Assembly (NCBI GenBank): GCA_003022815.1
Contig: PXSL01000002.1
Span: 1 to 14,905 of the forward strand
Direction: 5' to 3'
Length of the DNA stretch: 14,905 nucleotides
DNA from: Halobacteriales archaeon SW_5_68_122
GTDB taxonomy: Archaea; Halobacteriota; Halobacteria; Halobacteriales; Haloarculaceae
Positions within the stretch are counted from its first letter, which is position 1; every line of letters begins with the position of its first letter. Shown here piece after piece: positions 14,016-14,905 of this stretch. A program made the translations under genes and the position numbers. The notes under the pieces are model-generated. The model did not search any database. It worked only from the letters and a program-made list of their open reading frames with translations, and was not told the DNA's origin.

Positions 14016-14905
14016 ATGCCACAGCCAGTCATCGCCACCGTCGGGGCCTCGCCGGTCGGTCGGACGGACCTCCCGGGCCGGGACCTGTTTTCGGTCGCCA
14101 TCGAAGAGGCCTTCGAGGGGCGTCCCGACCCCGCCGACCTCGTCGAGGCAGTGTACGTCGGTAACCAGTCGGAGAGCTACGAACACCAGATAATGTACGG
14201 GAGCGCGTCGAGGGGTGTGCGGCCGCGGGCGCGCTCGCGCTCAGACACGCCGTCAAGGACGTCAGGAACGGCGAACACGAGGCCGTTCTGGCCTGCGGCG
14301 TCGAGAAGATGACCGCCGGCGGCACCGAGGGGGCGACCGACGCCCTCTCGGCGGCCTTCGAGCGCGCGCTCGAACAGCGCTCCGGCATCACCGCGCCGAG
14401 TCAGTACGCGCTTCTCGCCCGGCGGTACCTCCACGAGACCGAGACGACCGAGCGCGACCTCGCCGAAATCGCCGTCAAGAACCATCGTAACGCGGCGAGG
14501 AACCCTCGCGCGCAGTTCCCGAAGGAGATCGACGTCGAGACGGTGCTACAGTCCGCCTCCGTCGCGCCGCCGCTGAACCTCTACGACTGTGCACCCGTGG
14601 GCGACGGCGCCGCGGCCGTCCTCGTGACGACGGCCGAGGCGGCGGCGGACCTCGACGGTCCCGTCGTCTCCGTCGACGGAACCGGCGCCGCGGCGAACAA
14701 CCTCGCGGTCGCAGAGCGGAACATGACCGACATCGAGGGCGCACGAACGGCCGCCGAAACCGCCTACGAGGAGGCCGAGGTCGGCCCCGACGACGTCGAC
14801 GTCGCGGAGGTTCACGACGCGTTCACCGTCTGTGAAGCCCTGCTCTCGGAGGCGGTCGGCCTCGCCCCGAAGGGGAAGGGCTACCAGAGCTATCGCCCGC
14901 CCGAG
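14016..14905 (+). pseudogene. Thiolase (acetyl-CoA acyltransferase family), internally deleted and cut by the window edge
   Basis: Archaeal SCPx-like thiolases condense or cleave acyl-CoA, often with an OB-fold DUF35 partner. From ATG 14016 the N-terminus is typical: VIATVGASPVGRTDLPGRDL, then VYVGNQSESYEHQIMYG to about 14200. After that, a different frame carries ERVEGCAAAGALALRHAVKD with the active-site Cys (codon 14216-14218), VLACGVEKMTAGG, GITAPSQYALLARRYLHE, LYDCAPVGDGAA and EVHDAFTVCE with the catalytic His (codon 14813-14815), open to the last base. The usual 13-14 residues between IMYG and ERVEGC are missing, and the frame changes at 14199-14201. Apart from this junction the sequence is well conserved. 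The C-terminal end lies beyond the window. Confidence 0.85.

Noticed and set aside
1..14905. CRISPR arrays, complete insertion sequences, rRNA or tRNA genes
   Set aside because: I saw no regularly spaced repeats, transposase motifs with terminal inverted repeats, or foldable tRNA/rRNA segments in the window.

Overview
The window looks like chromosomal DNA from a halophilic archaeon (class Halobacteria). Support: high GC in most genes, strongly acidic proteins rich in D/E, G/C-ending codons, TATA-like boxes about 25-30 bases upstream of start codons with little leader, and protein families typical of haloarchaea (RlmE with a TRAM domain, small CxxC zinc proteins, archaeal thiolase). Genus cannot be read from the sequence.

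Layout. 1-164 is the edge of a lower-GC patch with a small ribbon-helix-helix-like ORF. 326-1293 holds a small membrane/coiled-coil protein meeting rlmE tail to tail. 1474-2022 is a lower-GC type II toxin-antitoxin module with an intact RHH antitoxin and a frameshifted RelE-like toxin. 2231-5407 is a copper-handling cluster: a winged-helix regulator with a C-x2-C-x3-H motif, a P1B-type ATPase with YPC instead of CPC in its membrane motif, and a CopZ-like chaperone. The ATPase and chaperone promoters share a semi-palindromic element, and the cluster is flanked by two diverged copies of a ~53 bp sequence. 5657-6942 is a two-gene operon (NAD(P)-binding protein plus SGNH hydrolase).

From 6944 to the end is a gene-dense stretch: a broken hypothetical gene, a zinc-ribbon protein, dihydrolipoyl dehydrogenase, ribose-5-phosphate isomerase A, a small zinc protein, a phosphohexomutase, a zinc-ribbon remnant, a class V aminotransferase, an alpha/beta-hydrolase-fold protein without the usual nucleophile, and the start of a thiolase that runs off the window.

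The most striking property is an excess of lesions. At least eight places show a frameshift or missing segment inside or between otherwise well-conserved genes: relE, the 6944-7328 gene, lpdA internally, the lpdA/rpiA junction, the mutase start, the mutase interior, the zinc-ribbon remnant and the thiolase. So many in housekeeping-type genes suggests either an error-prone assembly or a decaying locus; reads would decide. The copper cluster looks intact and carries the most credible new biology: a shared operator, an atypical ATPase motif and a candidate metal-sensing regulator.
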